Assembly: GCF_900106645.1 (NCBI RefSeq)
Contig: NZ_FNMV01000004.1
Span: 62,001-126,000 of the forward strand
DNA: 64,000 nucleotides
Direction of reading: 5' to 3'
Source of the DNA: Flavobacterium degerlachei
GTDB lineage: Bacteria; Bacteroidota; Bacteroidia; Flavobacteriales; Flavobacteriaceae
Every line of letters starts with the position of its first letter. Position 1 is the stretch's first letter. The translations under genes and the position numbers were made by a program. The notes below the pieces were generated by a model. That model was given only the letters and a program-made list of their open reading frames with translations, searched no databases and was not told the DNA's origin. Of this stretch, positions 10,049 through 21,783 are shown in pieces.

Positions 10049-10447
10049 ATGTATACAGATCCTATTGCGGATTATTTAACAAGAGTTAGAAACGCTGTGG
10101 CTGCAAACCACAAAGTTGTCGAAATTCCTGCATCTAATCTAAAAAAAGAAATCACAAAGATCTTATTTGATCAAGGTTATATCTTAAGTTACAAATTTGA
10201 AGACAACGCTGTACAGGGTTCAATCAAAATTGCTTTGAAGTATGATAAAGATACTAAAGAGTCAGTAATTAGAGATATCCAAAGAATTAGTAAACCAGGT
10301 TTACGTAAGTATTCAAGTTCTTCTACCATTCCTAGAATCCTTAACGGATTAGGCATCGCTATTGTTTCAACATCAAAAGGATTGATGACTGGAAAGAAAG
10401 CGAAGCAATTAAATGTAGGTGGTGAAGTAATTTGTTACGTATACTAA
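10049..10447 (+). CDS. rpsH: 30S ribosomal protein S8
   Basis: S8 binds 16S helix 21 and is the spc-operon repressor in E. coli. The 132-aa protein opens [20 protein letters not shown] and ends with the conserved [21 protein letters not shown] region. It is preceded by the structured 122-nt spacer described separately. Confidence 0.96.
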   Translation: MYTDPIADYLTRVRNAVAANHKVVEIPASNLKKEITKILFDQGYILSYKFEDNAVQGSIKIALKYDKDTKESVIRDIQRISKPGLRKYSSSSTIPRILNGLGIAIVSTSKGLMTGKKAKQLNVGGEVICYVY

Positions 10448-10462
10448 TAAATATTCTATAAG

Positions 10463-11005
10463 ATGTCAAGAATAGGTAAAAACCCAGTCGTAATCCCTGC
10501 CGGAGTAACTGTAGAAGTTAAAGATGGTATTATTACGGTAAAAGGAAAAAATGGTCAACTTACACAGGAGTTTTCGGACGTAACTGTAACAGTTGAAGAC
10601 GGTCAAGTTCAAGTAGAAAGATCGTCTGATCACAAAGACCACAGAGCAAAACACGGTTTGTATAGATCTTTAGTCAATAACATGATTATTGGTGTAACTG
10701 ATGGTTTTACAAAATCATTGGAATTGGTAGGAGTTGGTTATAGAGCTTCGAATCAAGGACAAAAATTAGATTTAGCTCTTGGATTCTCACACAATATTGT
10801 TTTGGATGTAGCTCCAGAGGTGACTCTAGAAACTATATCTGAAAAAGGTAAGAACCCAATTGTGAAGTTAACTTCGTTAGATAAACAACTTTTAGGACAA
10901 GTTGCGGCAAAAATTAGAGGCTTTCGTAAGCCTGAGCCGTACAAAGGAAAAGGTGTTAAATTTGTAGGTGAAGTATTAAGAAGAAAAGCAGGTAAATCAG
11001 CATAA
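10463..11005 (+). CDS. rplF: 50S ribosomal protein L6
   Basis: L6 lies near the GTPase centre of the 50S subunit. The 180-aa product begins [15 protein letters not shown] and has two L6 repeats. It includes VGVGYRA in the middle and the signature [19 protein letters not shown] near the C-terminus. Confidence 0.96.
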   Translation: MSRIGKNPVVIPAGVTVEVKDGIITVKGKNGQLTQEFSDVTVTVEDGQVQVERSSDHKDHRAKHGLYRSLVNNMIIGVTDGFTKSLELVGVGYRASNQGQKLDLALGFSHNIVLDVAPEVTLETISEKGKNPIVKLTSLDKQLLGQVAAKIRGFRKPEPYKGKGVKFVGEVLRRKAGKSA

Positions 11006-11016
11006 AAAATAAAATT

Positions 11017-11367
11017 ATGTCATTAACGAAACCTCAGAGAAGACAGAGAATTAGATTCAGAATTAGAAAATCGATCAGTGGTACTGCTGCTAATCCAAGA
11101 TTATCTGTATTTAGAAGTAACAAAGAAATTTATGCTCAATTAATTGATGACGTAAACGGAGTTACATTGTTGGCTGCATCTTCAAGAGAAAAAGAAATAG
11201 GAAAAGGTACAAACGTAGAAGTTGCTATTGCTGTTGGAAAACTAGTAGCAGAAAAAGCGTTAAAAGCTGGGATAGAAGTTGTAACATTCGATAGAGGAGG
11301 TTACTTGTATCACGGTCGTATTAAATCATTAGCAGAAGGCGCGAGAGCGGCTGGACTTAAATTCTAA
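11017..11367 (+). CDS. rplR: 50S ribosomal protein L18
   Basis: L18 binds 5S rRNA together with L5. The 116-aa product has an Arg-rich N-terminus ([14 protein letters not shown]), then [19 protein letters not shown] and the conserved [20 protein letters not shown] end. It is spaced 11 nt from rplF and 6 nt from rpsE. Confidence 0.96.
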   Translation: MSLTKPQRRQRIRFRIRKSISGTAANPRLSVFRSNKEIYAQLIDDVNGVTLLAASSREKEIGKGTNVEVAIAVGKLVAEKALKAGIEVVTFDRGGYLYHGRIKSLAEGARAAGLKF

Positions 11368-11373
11368 TATAGT

Positions 11374-11901
11374 ATGTCTAATAGTAAATACAAGAATGTA
11401 GAGTTAATAAAACCAAGTGGTCTTGAATTAAAAGATCGTTTGGTGAGTGTTAATCGTGTTACTAAAGTTACAAAAGGTGGTAGAGCTTTCGGTTTTTCTG
11501 CTATTGTAGTTGTAGGTGATGAAAATGGAGTAGTAGGTCATGGATTAGGAAAATCTAAAGATGTTTCTGAAGCAATTGCGAAAGCAGTAGAAGATGCTAA
11601 GAAAAATTTAGTAAAAATTCCTTTACATGGTCAATCGGTTCCTCACGAACAAAAAGGTAAATTTGGTGGTGCACGTGTATTTTTAATTCCTGCCTCTCAT
11701 GGTACAGGAGTTATTGCTGGTGGAGCTGTTCGTTCAGTTCTTGAATCAGTAGGGATTCACGATGTATTATCTAAATCTCAAGGATCATCAAATCCTCACA
11801 ACGTAGTAAAAGCAACTTTTGATGCTTTATTACAAATGAGAAGCGCTCACACTGTTGCAAAACAAAGAGGAGTTTCTTTAGAGAAAGTTTTTAAAGGTTA
11901 A
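11374..11901 (+). CDS. rpsE: 30S ribosomal protein S5
   Basis: S5 is a fidelity protein near the mRNA entry site. The 175-aa protein has the double-stranded RNA-binding-like N-terminal region [20 protein letters not shown] and the [15 protein letters not shown] motif. The C-terminal domain contains [16 protein letters not shown]. The extreme N-terminus is slightly long, as in related Bacteroidota. Confidence 0.96.
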   Translation: MSNSKYKNVELIKPSGLELKDRLVSVNRVTKVTKGGRAFGFSAIVVVGDENGVVGHGLGKSKDVSEAIAKAVEDAKKNLVKIPLHGQSVPHEQKGKFGGARVFLIPASHGTGVIAGGAVRSVLESVGIHDVLSKSQGSSNPHNVVKATFDALLQMRSAHTVAKQRGVSLEKVFKG

Positions 11902-11913
11902 TTCAAGGAAATT

Positions 11914-12096
11914 ATGGCTAAATTATTAGTAAAACAAGTTAGAAGTAAAATCAACTGTCCACTTGATCAAAAAAGAGGATTAGTAGCTTTAGGTCTACGT
12001 AAAATGGGTCAAGTGGTAGAGCATGATTCAAACCCTACAATCCTTGGGATGATAAACAAAGTTAAACACTTAGTTTCTGTAGAAGAAGCTAAATAA
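11914..12096 (+). CDS. rpmD: 50S ribosomal protein L30
   Basis: L30 is a small 50S protein absent from some bacteria. The 60-aa product has the core QVRSKINCPLDQKRGLVALGL and MGQVVEHDSNPTILGMINKV. It keeps the standard place between S5 and L15. Confidence 0.95.
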   Translation: MAKLLVKQVRSKINCPLDQKRGLVALGLRKMGQVVEHDSNPTILGMINKVKHLVSVEEAK

Positions 12097-12107
12097 CAAA
12101 TACTGTT

Positions 12108-12560
12108 ATGAATTTAAGTAACTTACAACCAGCTGAAGGGTCGACACACAGTCAAAATAAAAGATTAGGTAGAGGAGAAGGTTCTGGAAAAGGTGGTACT
12201 TCTGCAAGAGGTCACAATGGACAGAAATCTCGTTCTGGTTATTCTAAAAAGATTGGTTTTGAAGGAGGGCAAATGCCACTTCAAAGACGTGTACCTAAGT
12301 TTGGTTTTACAAACATCAATCGTAAAGACTACGAAGGTGTGAATCTAGATACTCTTCAATTATTAGTTGATAATGGTATTATTACAGACAGTGTCGATAT
12401 GACAACTTATGTAGCAAACCGTTTGGCAACTAAGAATGAAATCGTAAAGATTTTAGGAAGAGGAGAATTGAAAGCAAAATTAAAAGTAACCGCTCACAAA
12501 TTTACCGCTACTGCAAAAGCTGCTATTGAAGCTGCTGGAGGAGAAGCTGTAACAATGTAA
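12108..12560 (+). CDS. rplO: 50S ribosomal protein L15
   Basis: L15 is a late 50S assembly protein. The 150-aa product starts MNLSNLQPAEGSTHSQN and carries the Gly/Arg-rich region RLGRGEGSGKGGTSARGHNG, then GFEGGQMPLQRRVPKFGF. The C-terminal half ends in an Ala-rich helix. It lies 10 nt before secY. Confidence 0.96.
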   Translation: MNLSNLQPAEGSTHSQNKRLGRGEGSGKGGTSARGHNGQKSRSGYSKKIGFEGGQMPLQRRVPKFGFTNINRKDYEGVNLDTLQLLVDNGIITDSVDMTTYVANRLATKNEIVKILGRGELKAKLKVTAHKFTATAKAAIEAAGGEAVTM

Positions 12561-12570
12561 TTTTCGATTT

Positions 12571-13917
12571 ATGAAGAAATTTATTGAATCAATAAGCAAT
12601 GTTTGGAAAATCGAGGAACTAAAAAACAGAATCCTAATTACATTAGGTCTGCTTTTAGTTTATCGTTTTGGAGCACATGTTACGCTTCCAGGGATCGATG
12701 CAACACAGTTAACTAGTTTAGCCGGTCAAACCAAAAGTGGTATCGGATCTATTCTAGATATGTTTACTGGTGGTGCGTTCTCTAAAGCGTCAGTTTTTGC
12801 TTTAGGAATCATGCCTTACATTTCTGCGTCTATTGTTGTTCAGCTTATGGGAATTGCGATTCCTTATTTGCAAAAGCTTCAAAATGACGGGGAAAGTGGT
12901 AGAAAAAAGATCAATCAGATTACACGTTGGTTAACTATCGTTATTACTTTAGTTCAAGGGCCAACTTATATCTACAATCTTTACAGAACTTTACCTAGTA
13001 GCGCATTTTTATTAGGGTTTAATTCCTTTGAATTCTTATTTTCTTCAGTAATTATCTTGGTTACAGGTACAATATTTGCCATGTGGTTAGGAGAAAAAAT
13101 AACTGATAAAGGAATTGGAAATGGTATTTCTCTATTAATTATGGTAGGTATACTTGCTAGGTTTCCACAAGCATTCATACAAGAATTTACTACAAGAGTT
13201 ACGAATAACAACGGTGGACCAATGTTATTGGTTATCGAAATTATTATTTGGCTTTTAGTAATTGTTGCATGTGTTTTGTTAACCATGGCAATTAGAAAGA
13301 TACCAGTTCAGTACGCTCGTCGTACTACATCAGGAGATTTTGAACAAGATATGATGGGTGGTAATAGACAATGGATTCCTTTAAAGCTTAATGCTGCAGG
13401 AGTTATGCCTATTATCTTTGCTCAGGCGATTATGTTCATTCCTGCTGCTGTGGCTGGATTATCAAAATCAGATGCATCGCAATCAATTGTTGGCGCTTTT
13501 AGTAATATGTTCGGTTTTTGGTATAACCTTGTATTTGCAACTTTAATAGTTGTGTTTACATTCTTTTATACAGCAATTACAGTTCCTACTAACAAGATGT
13601 CTGATGATCTTAAGAGAAGTGGAGGATTTATTCCAGGTATCAGACCAGGAGTTGAGACTTCAGATTTTCTTGACAAAGTGATGTCTTTGATAACTTTCCC
13701 AGGATCTTTATTTCTTGCTTTGATAGCTGTGTTCCCAGCGATTATTGTTAGTCTTATGGATGTTCAACAATCTTGGGCAATGTTTTTTGGGGGTACCTCA
13801 TTAATAATTATGGTTGGTGTCGCAATAGATACAATTCAACAAATCAATTCATACTTGTTAAACAAACATTATGATGGTTTAATGAAAAGTGGAAAAAATA
13901 GAAAAGCAGTAGCTTAA
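12571..13917 (+). CDS. secY: Preprotein translocase subunit SecY
   Basis: SecY is the channel of the SecYEG translocon in the inner membrane. The 448-aa protein shows ten hydrophobic segments. Landmarks include the plug-region [38 protein letters not shown] and the cytoplasmic loops [17 protein letters not shown] and [15 protein letters not shown]. It sits between rplO and infA. Neither adk nor map lies downstream, unlike in Firmicutes. Confidence 0.97.
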   Translation: MKKFIESISNVWKIEELKNRILITLGLLLVYRFGAHVTLPGIDATQLTSLAGQTKSGIGSILDMFTGGAFSKASVFALGIMPYISASIVVQLMGIAIPYLQKLQNDGESGRKKINQITRWLTIVITLVQGPTYIYNLYRTLPSSAFLLGFNSFEFLFSSVIILVTGTIFAMWLGEKITDKGIGNGISLLIMVGILARFPQAFIQEFTTRVTNNNGGPMLLVIEIIIWLLVIVACVLLTMAIRKIPVQYARRTTSGDFEQDMMGGNRQWIPLKLNAAGVMPIIFAQAIMFIPAAVAGLSKSDASQSIVGAFSNMFGFWYNLVFATLIVVFTFFYTAITVPTNKMSDDLKRSGGFIPGIRPGVETSDFLDKVMSLITFPGSLFLALIAVFPAIIVSLMDVQQSWAMFFGGTSLIIMVGVAIDTIQQINSYLLNKHYDGLMKSGKNRKAVA

Positions 13918-13921
13918 TTTT

Positions 13922-14137
13922 ATGGCAAAACAATCAGCAATAGAACAAGACGGATCAATCATTGAAGCATTATCAAATGCGATGTTCCGTGTAGAATTAG
14001 AGAATGGACATATTGTTATTGCTCATATATCTGGAAAAATGCGTATGCATTATATCAAATTATTACCTGGTGATAAAGTGAAACTGGAAATGAGCCCATA
14101 TGATTTGTCAAAAGCAAGAATTACTTATAGATATTAA
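13922..14137 (+). CDS. infA: Translation initiation factor IF-1
   Basis: IF-1 occupies the A site during initiation. The 71-aa product is a single S1/OB domain ([17 protein letters not shown]..., [38 protein letters not shown]). It starts 4 nt after secY and is followed by rpmJ. Confidence 0.97.
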   Translation: MAKQSAIEQDGSIIEALSNAMFRVELENGHIVIAHISGKMRMHYIKLLPGDKVKLEMSPYDLSKARITYRY

Positions 14138-14149
14138 AGGATATTCACA

Positions 14150-14266
14150 ATGAAAGTTAGAGCATCAGTAAAAAAGAGAAGTCCCGAGTGCAAGATTGTG
14201 CGTAGAAAAGGGAGATTGTACGTTATAAACAAAAAGAATCCTAGATTTAAACAAAGACAAGGATAG
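14150..14266 (+). CDS. rpmJ: 50S ribosomal protein L36, zinc-free form
   Basis: This 38-aa ORF ([19 protein letters not shown]...) ends in NPRFKQRQG, the canonical L36 end. Only one cysteine remains of the C-x2-C...C...H zinc ribbon: the first cysteine is replaced by Ser/Pro context, and the later Cys and His by Asn/Lys and Phe. It therefore should not bind zinc. The ATG lies 12 nt after infA, and rpsM follows 2 nt after the stop. Confidence 0.95.
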   Translation: MKVRASVKKRSPECKIVRRKGRLYVINKKNPRFKQRQG

Positions 14267-14268
14267 TT

Positions 14269-14643
14269 ATGGCAAGAATAGCAGGGGTAGATATCCCGAA
14301 AAACAAGAGAGGTGTTATAGCACTTACCTACATCTTCGGATTAGGAAATAGTAGAGCTATTGAGATTTTAGATAAAGCTCAAGTAAGCCAAGATAAAAAA
14401 GTTCAAGACTGGAATGATGACGAGATCGGAGCAATTCGTGAAGCGGTATCAGAATTCAAAATTGAAGGAGAATTACGTTCTGAAGTTTCTTTAAACATCA
14501 AACGTTTAATGGATATTGGTTGTTACAGAGGTATCCGTCATAGAACTGGTCTTCCTTTAAGAGGACAAAGAACTAAGAACAACTCTAGAACAAGAAAAGG
14601 TAAAAGAAAAACTGTTGCTAACAAGAAAAAAGCAACTAAATAA
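14269..14643 (+). CDS. rpsM: 30S ribosomal protein S13
   Basis: S13 bridges the 30S head to the 50S and contacts P-site tRNA. The 124-aa product begins [19 protein letters not shown] and contains [20 protein letters not shown] with a basic extended tail. It opens the alpha part of the cluster: rpsM, rpsK, rpsD, rpoA, rplQ. Confidence 0.97.
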   Translation: MARIAGVDIPKNKRGVIALTYIFGLGNSRAIEILDKAQVSQDKKVQDWNDDEIGAIREAVSEFKIEGELRSEVSLNIKRLMDIGCYRGIRHRTGLPLRGQRTKNNSRTRKGKRKTVANKKKATK

Positions 14644-14651
14644 TAAGTAAT

Positions 14652-15035
14652 ATGGCTAAAGCAACTGCAAAAAAACGTAAAGTTATCGTTGAATCAACGG
14701 GAGAAGCTCATATTTCTGCTACCTTCAATAACATCATTATTTCTTTGACAAACAAAAAAGGTGAAGTTATTTCTTGGTCTTCAGCTGGTAAAATGGGTTT
14801 TAGAGGTTCTAAAAAGAACACTCCATACGCAGCCCAAATGGCAGCAGAAGATTGTAGTAAAGTAGCTATTGAAGCAGGACTTAAAAAAGTTAAGGTTTAT
14901 GTAAAAGGACCAGGAAACGGACGTGAGTCTGCTATCCGTTCTTTGCATAACGGTGGAATTGAAGTGACTGAGATTATCGATGTTACTCCAATGCCTCACA
15001 ACGGATGTCGTCCTCCTAAGAGACGTAGAGTTTAA
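14652..15035 (+). CDS. rpsK: 30S ribosomal protein S11
   Basis: S11 forms part of the 30S platform at the E site. The 127-aa product has the segments [52 protein letters not shown] and the end [17 protein letters not shown]. It lies 8 nt after rpsM and is followed by a 92-nt structured gap. Confidence 0.97.
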   Translation: MAKATAKKRKVIVESTGEAHISATFNNIIISLTNKKGEVISWSSAGKMGFRGSKKNTPYAAQMAAEDCSKVAIEAGLKKVKVYVKGPGNGRESAIRSLHNGGIEVTEIIDVTPMPHNGCRPPKRRRV

Positions 15036-15055
15036 TAATAATATTTAAGTATAAC

Positions 15056-15110
15056 AAGGTAGAATTAACGATTATCGAAGGATATGACCTGAATTCATAA
15101 TCTCTACCTT
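15056..15110 (+). promoter_or_regulatory. Candidate S4 autoregulatory leader upstream of rpsD
   Basis: The gap holds a nested hairpin. Outer stem: AAGGTAGA (15056-15063) with TCTACCTT (15103-15110), perfect. Inner stem: GATTAT (15070-15075) with ATAATC (15097-15102), also perfect and directly stacked on the outer stem on the 3' side. Further in, GAA (15077-15079) can pair with TTC (15094-15096). The hairpin ends 17 nt before the rpsD ATG. S4 autoregulates its operon in several phyla, so an S4-binding leader is the likely role. Confidence 0.6.
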
Positions 15111-15127
15111 AATTTAATTTTTAAGAA

Positions 15128-15733
15128 ATGGCAAGATATACTGGTCCAAAGACAAGAATTGCTCGTAAATTTGGCGAAGCAATATTCGGAGATGATAAAG
15201 CTTTCGAAAGAAGAAGTTACCCACCTGGACAACACGGGATGGCTAAAAAAAGAGGAAAAAAATCTGAGTATGCTATCCAGTTAATGGAAAAGCAAAAAGC
15301 TAAATATTCTTACGGAATTTTAGAAAAACAATTCAGAGGTTTATTCAAAAAAGCATCGGCTACTAAAGGAGTTACTGGTGAAGTTCTTTTACAATTGTGT
15401 GAAGCAAGATTAGATAACGTTGTTTTTAGAATGGGTATCGCTCCTTCTAGAAGAGGCGCTAGACAACTTGTATCTCACAGACACATCACTGTGAATGGTG
15501 ATGTTGTAAATATTGCTTCTTACCACCTTAAACCTGGTGATAAAGTTGCTGTTCGTGAAAAATCTAAATCTTTAGAGGCTATCGAACGTTCTTTATCTAA
15601 TTCAAGTCATGTTTATGAATGGATTACTTGGAACAATGACGTTAAAGAAGGTACTTTTGTTACTGTACCGGCAAGACTTCAAATTCCAGAAAACATTAAA
15701 GAACAATTAATCGTAGAGTTGTACAACAAATAA
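15128..15733 (+). CDS. rpsD: 30S ribosomal protein S4
   Basis: S4 is a primary 16S-binding protein and a common translational autoregulator. The 201-aa product starts [18 protein letters not shown], contains [19 protein letters not shown], and has the S4 RNA-binding domain [20 protein letters not shown] ... [17 protein letters not shown]. The candidate leader at 15056-15110 lies just upstream. Confidence 0.97.
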   Translation: MARYTGPKTRIARKFGEAIFGDDKAFERRSYPPGQHGMAKKRGKKSEYAIQLMEKQKAKYSYGILEKQFRGLFKKASATKGVTGEVLLQLCEARLDNVVFRMGIAPSRRGARQLVSHRHITVNGDVVNIASYHLKPGDKVAVREKSKSLEAIERSLSNSSHVYEWITWNNDVKEGTFVTVPARLQIPENIKEQLIVELYNK

Positions 15734-15754
15734 TAATTGACTTAGTCGAAATTT

Positions 15755-16747
15755 ATGGCAATATTTAATTTTCAGAAGCCCGATAAAGTTATCATGATCG
15801 ATTCAACCGATTTTGAAGGTAAGTTTGAATTCAGACCTTTAGAGCCAGGATATGGATTGACCGTTGGTAATGCACTTAGAAGAGTCTTGCTTTCAGCATT
15901 AGAAGGTTATGCAATTACATCTGTTCGCATAGAAGGTGTAGATCATGAGTTTTCTACTATCTCAGGAGTTGTTGAGGATGTTACCGAAATTATTCTTAAT
16001 CTTAAACAAGTACGTTTCAAACGTCAAATTGAAGATATTGATAATGAAGCAGTTACTATTTCAGTTTCAGGTAAAGATCAATTGACAGCTGGTGATTTTC
16101 AAAAATTTATTTCAGGTTTCCAAGTTTTGAATCCAGAACTGGTTATTTGTAATCTAGATCCAAAAATCAAACTGAACTTCGATTTAACAATCGAAAAAGG
16201 TAGAGGATATGTTCCTGCTGAAGAGAACAAAAAACAGAATGCTGCAATTGGAACCATTTTTACAGATTCAATTTTTACTCCGGTAAAAAATGTAAAATAT
16301 GCAATTGAAAACTTCCGTGTAGAGCAAAAAACAGATTATGAAAAGTTAGTTTTTGAAATAAAAACTGACGGTTCTATAAATCCAAAAGATGCACTTACTG
16401 AAGCTGCCAAGGTTTTAATTCACCATTTCATGTTGTTCTCTGACGAAAGAATTACACTTGAGGCTGATGAAATCGCACAAACAGAATCGTATGATGAGGA
16501 ATCATTGCATATGAGACAATTGCTTAAAACTAAGCTTGTTGATATGGATTTATCTGTAAGAGCATTAAATTGTTTGAAAGCGGCTGAAGTTGATACACTT
16601 GGTGATTTAGTATCGTTTAATAAAAATGACCTAATGAAATTCCGTAATTTCGGTAAAAAATCTTTGACGGAACTAGATGAACTAGTTGCAATTAAGAATT
16701 TAAACTTCGGAATGGATTTAGCGAAATACAAACTAGATAAAGAATAA
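15755..16747 (+). CDS. rpoA: DNA-directed RNA polymerase subunit alpha
   Basis: Alpha dimerises to start RNA polymerase assembly and contacts regulators. The 330-aa protein has the N-terminal dimerisation region ([35 protein letters not shown]) and the C-terminal helix-hairpin-helix domain ([35 protein letters not shown]). It follows rpsD by 21 nt. Confidence 0.97.
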   Translation: MAIFNFQKPDKVIMIDSTDFEGKFEFRPLEPGYGLTVGNALRRVLLSALEGYAITSVRIEGVDHEFSTISGVVEDVTEIILNLKQVRFKRQIEDIDNEAVTISVSGKDQLTAGDFQKFISGFQVLNPELVICNLDPKIKLNFDLTIEKGRGYVPAEENKKQNAAIGTIFTDSIFTPVKNVKYAIENFRVEQKTDYEKLVFEIKTDGSINPKDALTEAAKVLIHHFMLFSDERITLEADEIAQTESYDEESLHMRQLLKTKLVDMDLSVRALNCLKAAEVDTLGDLVSFNKNDLMKFRNFGKKSLTELDELVAIKNLNFGMDLAKYKLDKE

Positions 16748-16809
16748 TTTACTTCATATTTTGCTCTCCATAATGGATTGTAGCAAGATGAAGTTAAAAT
16801 AAATTGGTC

Positions 16810-17298
16810 ATGAGACACGGAAAAAAATTCAATCACCTTAGCAGACAGACAGCACATAGAAAATCTATGTTAGCTAATATGGCTTGTTCTCTTATCGAGC
16901 ACAAACGTATTAACACTACTGTTGCTAAAGCAAAAGCGCTTAAACAATTCGTTGAGCCTTTAATAACAAAATCTAAAACTGATACGACTCACAACCGTCG
17001 TATTTGTTTCGCTTACTTACGTAGCAAATATGCGGTAACTGACTTGTTCAGAGACGTAGCTGCTAAAGTTGGTGACCGTCCAGGTGGATACACTCGTATC
17101 ATTAAAGTTGGAAATCGTTTGGGAGATAATGCTGATATGGCAATGATCGAACTTGTAGATTTCAATGAACTTTACAATGGTGGTAAAAAAGAAGTTAAAA
17201 AAGCAAAAAGCCGTCGTGGTGGAAAAGCAAAGAAAGCAGATGAAGCTACTGAAGCTCCAGCCGCTGAAACTGAAACAACTACTGACGCAGCTGAATAG
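16810..17298 (+). CDS. rplQ: 50S ribosomal protein L17
   Basis: L17 lies near the tunnel exit. The family start [18 protein letters not shown] is the ATG at 16810; a TTG six bases earlier is in frame but adds only two residues. The product is 162 aa. A core of about 120 residues is followed by a Lys-rich and then acidic, Ala/Glu/Thr-rich tail ([19 protein letters not shown]), an extension seen in other Bacteroidota. It is the last gene of the cluster, directly before a terminator. Confidence 0.96.
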   Translation: MRHGKKFNHLSRQTAHRKSMLANMACSLIEHKRINTTVAKAKALKQFVEPLITKSKTDTTHNRRICFAYLRSKYAVTDLFRDVAAKVGDRPGGYTRIIKVGNRLGDNADMAMIELVDFNELYNGGKKEVKKAKSRRGGKAKKADEATEAPAAETETTTDAAE

Positions 17299-17326
17299 TT
17301 ATGAAAATAATCATTCAATAAAAATC

Positions 17327-17370
17327 AAGGATAAGCTATTTATAGTTTATCCTTTTTTTTTGTTTTTTTT
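17327..17370 (+). terminator. Rho-independent terminator of the ribosomal cluster
   Basis: AAGGATAA (17327-17334) pairs with TTATCCTT (17347-17354), with CTA/TAG continuing inward, followed by a run of T broken by a single G. It lies 28 nt after the rplQ stop and ends the large operon. Confidence 0.85.
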
Positions 17371-17421
17371 GGAGTAAATCTAATGAGCTTCGTTCGAGAT
17401 TGGTCGTGCTGTTCACTGTAT

Positions 17422-17473
17422 CTTTTTATCCTGAACTTGATTCAGGATCCTGAATCAAGTTCAGGATAAAAAG
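17422..17473. repeat. 52-bp perfect palindrome
   Basis: Bases 17422-17447 are the exact reverse complement of 17448-17473, with no loop. Each 26-nt arm itself contains a smaller inverted repeat (TCCTGAA and TTCAGGA around CTTGA), so the DNA could form a cruciform or two adjacent hairpins. The CTGAACTTGATTCAGGAT motif resembles a dispersed short repeat of Bacteroidota and some Alphaproteobacteria. It lies between the rplQ terminator and the carA promoter. Confidence 0.85.
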
Positions 17474-17532
17474 GATGTCGTTTCCATCAGGTCTAGTTTA
17501 GAACTTTTTATTTCCATAATAAATTTCAAAAG

Positions 17533-17564
17533 TTTGCTTCCATTGCATTAAAGAATTAAATTTG
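17533..17564 (+). promoter_or_regulatory. Promoter of carA
   Basis: TAAATTTG (17557-17564) matches the -7 box, and TTTG at 17533-17536 sits 20 nt upstream as the -33 element, the same spacing as at the rplC promoter. The expected start near 17570 leaves a leader of about 70 nt. Confidence 0.65.
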
Positions 17565-17639
17565 CACAATATTTAACTACAAATGAAACTAGCTTTGCGA
17601 GTTCCATGAGACTATTAAAATAATAATAGAAATCAACGA

Positions 17640-18740
17640 ATGAAATATACAACAAGACAAAGTGCCATACTTTTATTAAGTGATGGAACTATTTTTCACG
17701 GGAAATCTATCGGAATCAGCGGAACCACTTTTGGTGAAGTGTGTTTCAATACAGGAATGACTGGTTATCAAGAAATCTTTACTGACCCATCTTATTTCGG
17801 TCAAATAATGGTAGCTACTAATGCCCATATTGGAAATTATGGTGTCAGTGAAAAGGAAGTAGAATCGTCAAGCATTAAAATCTCCGGTTTGGTTTGTAAG
17901 AACTTTAGTTTTAATTACTCTCGTGCTGATGCATCTGAAAGTTTAGAGGATTACTTCGTCAAAGAAAACTTAATTTGTATCTCAGATGTAGATACAAGAG
18001 CATTGGTAAGTTACATTAGAGATAATGGTGCAATGAATTCAGTTATCTGTACTGATGGAACTCCAATCGAAGATTTAAAGTTAGCACTAGCAAATGTTCC
18101 AGATATGAAGGGATTGGAATTAGCTTCGAAAGTTTCTACCAAAGAACCTTATTTTTATGGTGATGAGAATGCTACTTATAAGATTTCTGCACTAGATTTA
18201 GGAATAAAAACAAATATCTTGCGAAATCTTGCAAAAAGAGACTGCTATATAAAGGTTTATCCTTTCGACTCATCATATCAGGATTTGGCAGCATTTAACC
18301 CTGACGGTTATTTCTTGTCGAATGGCCCTGGTGACCCTGAGCCATTATCAGGTGCGATTCAAGTAGCTAGAGAAATACTCGAAAATAATAGACCATTATT
18401 CGGAATTTGTTTAGGTCATCAAGTAATTGGTTTGGCAAATGGGGTTTCAACTTATAAGATGTTTAACGGACATAGAGGAATAAATCATCCTGTTAAAAAT
18501 CTTATTACTGGAAAAGGGGAAATCACGTCTCAAAATCATGGTTTTGCAGTTAGTAAAGAAGAATTAGACAATAATCCAGATTTAGAGATTACGCATCTTC
18601 ATCTTAATGATGGAACTGTGGCTGGTATGCGAATGAAAAATAAAAATTGTTTCTCAGTTCAATATCACCCAGAAGCAAGTCCTGGACCACATGACTCTTC
18701 TTATTTGTTTGATCAATTTATTGAAAATATCAAAGGATAA
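17640..18740 (+). CDS. carA: Carbamoyl-phosphate synthase small subunit
   Basis: CarA is the glutaminase subunit that feeds ammonia to CarB for carbamoyl phosphate, the precursor of arginine and pyrimidines. The 366-aa protein has the N-terminal CPSase domain (TTFGEVCFNTGMTGYQEIFT) and a class I glutamine amidotransferase domain. The nucleophile is Cys257 in FGICLGHQ, with HPEASPGPHDS supplying the His/Glu pair. It is monocistronic here; carB is not in the window. Confidence 0.96.
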   Translation: MKYTTRQSAILLLSDGTIFHGKSIGISGTTFGEVCFNTGMTGYQEIFTDPSYFGQIMVATNAHIGNYGVSEKEVESSSIKISGLVCKNFSFNYSRADASESLEDYFVKENLICISDVDTRALVSYIRDNGAMNSVICTDGTPIEDLKLALANVPDMKGLELASKVSTKEPYFYGDENATYKISALDLGIKTNILRNLAKRDCYIKVYPFDSSYQDLAAFNPDGYFLSNGPGDPEPLSGAIQVAREILENNRPLFGICLGHQVIGLANGVSTYKMFNGHRGINHPVKNLITGKGEITSQNHGFAVSKEELDNNPDLEITHLHLNDGTVAGMRMKNKNCFSVQYHPEASPGPHDSSYLFDQFIENIKG

Positions 18741-18786
18741 TGCTATAGTTGTTGCTTATATAAGTCGCAATTTATCAAATTATATT

Positions 18787-18822
18787 GGGCCTGACTTTTT
18801 AGTAAAGTCAGGCCCTATTTTT
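18787..18822. terminator. Terminator after carA, probably shared with the convergent gene
   Basis: GGGCCTGACTTT (18787-18798) pairs perfectly with AAAGTCAGGCCC (18804-18815), loop TTAGT, followed by TATTTTT. On the other strand the stem lies just downstream of the convergent erythromycin-esterase-family gene, with a weaker U-tract. Confidence 0.85.
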
Positions 18823-18838
18823 ATGATAGGAATTCAAA

Positions 18839-20167
18839 CTACATACCAAAAGGATATGTTTCTGGGATTTGACTGCCGTCCGGTTGAATGTGTAGTGGAT
18901 GTAATGCGGTTGTTTGGTCAATGTAAATGAAGGCGTCATATCTTTTTGGCAAAATAGTAGGTACGTAATTCCCGTAGCTTTCATGTTCTGGATTATAAAC
19001 TACACCTATTGCCCGGTGGCCAATGTAGTCTGAAATACATTTTTCATTGCGAATGTTGTTCATTAATAATAGTCTATTTTGACCATTACTTGCAAGGTGA
19101 AATGCATGTTCCCAACTTCCTTCTATAGCTTTAGGGACTTTTAACGTTCTCATATCATCTCCCCAATTTCTGCCGGCTATCACACTGCCTTTATAGGATC
19201 CAAAACCAATAGCTATAACTCCTTCAGTTGCGTATTGTTCCCTTAGTAGTTGACCTACATTTACCATGCCTTCTGATGCCATGTCCGTAGCTCGCGCGTC
19301 CCCAATATGAGTGTTGTGCTCCCAAACAATTACCTTTGACTGATTGCCATGAAACTTTAAAAGTCTTTCTATTGTTGAAACCATATGCTCATCACGGATG
19401 TTCCAAGAAGCCGAACCTCTCTTTATCATAGCTCTATAATACTTTTCAGCATTTCTAGCGATATATGCATTTTGCTCCGTGCTCATTACGTTTTCAGCAT
19501 CAGAGTTATAGTTAGGGATATTTTTTCTTATTTCCGTAAGCATTGTGAGGATTTCTTTCTCGCATAATATTGGTACAAAAGCTGAGGCTCTGGCATAGGA
19601 TTGACCTTCGTCTTTTGAGTAGGGTTCAAAGCATTCCAGGGCTGTTCTTGCAATCTGCAATGCTTTAGGATCATTCTTTTCTAAATATTCTATGATGGAA
19701 TTCATTGATTCGCTAAAGCTGTAAACGTCTAATCCATAAAAGCCTATTCTTTTATCGGCGGATAATTTTTTATTGTATTCTTTTAACCATTCTATAAATG
19801 CTGCTGTTTCCCAATTAGCCCACATCCATGTAGGCCATCTTTTGAATTCATTCATAACTGTGTAAATATCTGTGCCTGAATTTAGGTATCCCTTTGCATA
19901 TCGGTTTAAACGGTAGCAATCTGGCCAGTCTCCTTCAACGCCCACAAATGAGAATCCTTTTTCCTTAATTAGGCGCTGCGTTATTTTTGCTCTCCATGTG
20001 TAGTATTCGTGTGTTCCGTGAGAAGCTTCACCAAGTAGGACGTATTTTGCATCACCTATGTAATCCATAAGAGGATCTAGATCTTCTAAGTTTTGCAAAG
20101 GTGTTGAGTGGTTTTTTAAAAGCGCTACGATTTGAGGTGAATTATTCGAATTGTCTAATGTGTCCAT
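18839..20167 (-). CDS. Erythromycin esterase family protein
   Basis: The 442-aa protein belongs to the Ere family, whose founding members open the erythromycin lactone, although most chromosomal members have unknown substrates. It opens with an asparagine-rich stretch, then VLLGEASHGTHEYYTWR at about residues 43-59, with the conserved Glu and His pair. GVEGDWPDCYRLNRY follows, and VWEHNTHIGDARATDM further on holds the second conserved His region. No signal peptide is evident. It is convergent with carA and separated from eno by 301 nt. Real macrolide hydrolysis should not be assumed. Confidence 0.85.
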   Translation of the reverse strand: MDTLDNSNNSPQIVALLKNHSTPLQNLEDLDPLMDYIGDAKYVLLGEASHGTHEYYTWRAKITQRLIKEKGFSFVGVEGDWPDCYRLNRYAKGYLNSGTDIYTVMNEFKRWPTWMWANWETAAFIEWLKEYNKKLSADKRIGFYGLDVYSFSESMNSIIEYLEKNDPKALQIARTALECFEPYSKDEGQSYARASAFVPILCEKEILTMLTEIRKNIPNYNSDAENVMSTEQNAYIARNAEKYYRAMIKRGSASWNIRDEHMVSTIERLLKFHGNQSKVIVWEHNTHIGDARATDMASEGMVNVGQLLREQYATEGVIAIGFGSYKGSVIAGRNWGDDMRTLKVPKAIEGSWEHAFHLASNGQNRLLLMNNIRNEKCISDYIGHRAIGVVYNPEHESYGNYVPTILPKRYDAFIYIDQTTALHPLHIQPDGSQIPETYPFGM

Positions 20168-21761
<1,594 letters not shown>

Positions 21762-21783
21762 AATTTCAAGATTTATATTTTTT

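Noticed and set aside
18839..20167. Acquired macrolide-resistance gene
   Set aside because: The family match is real, but there is no mobile context and most chromosomal members have other, unknown substrates.
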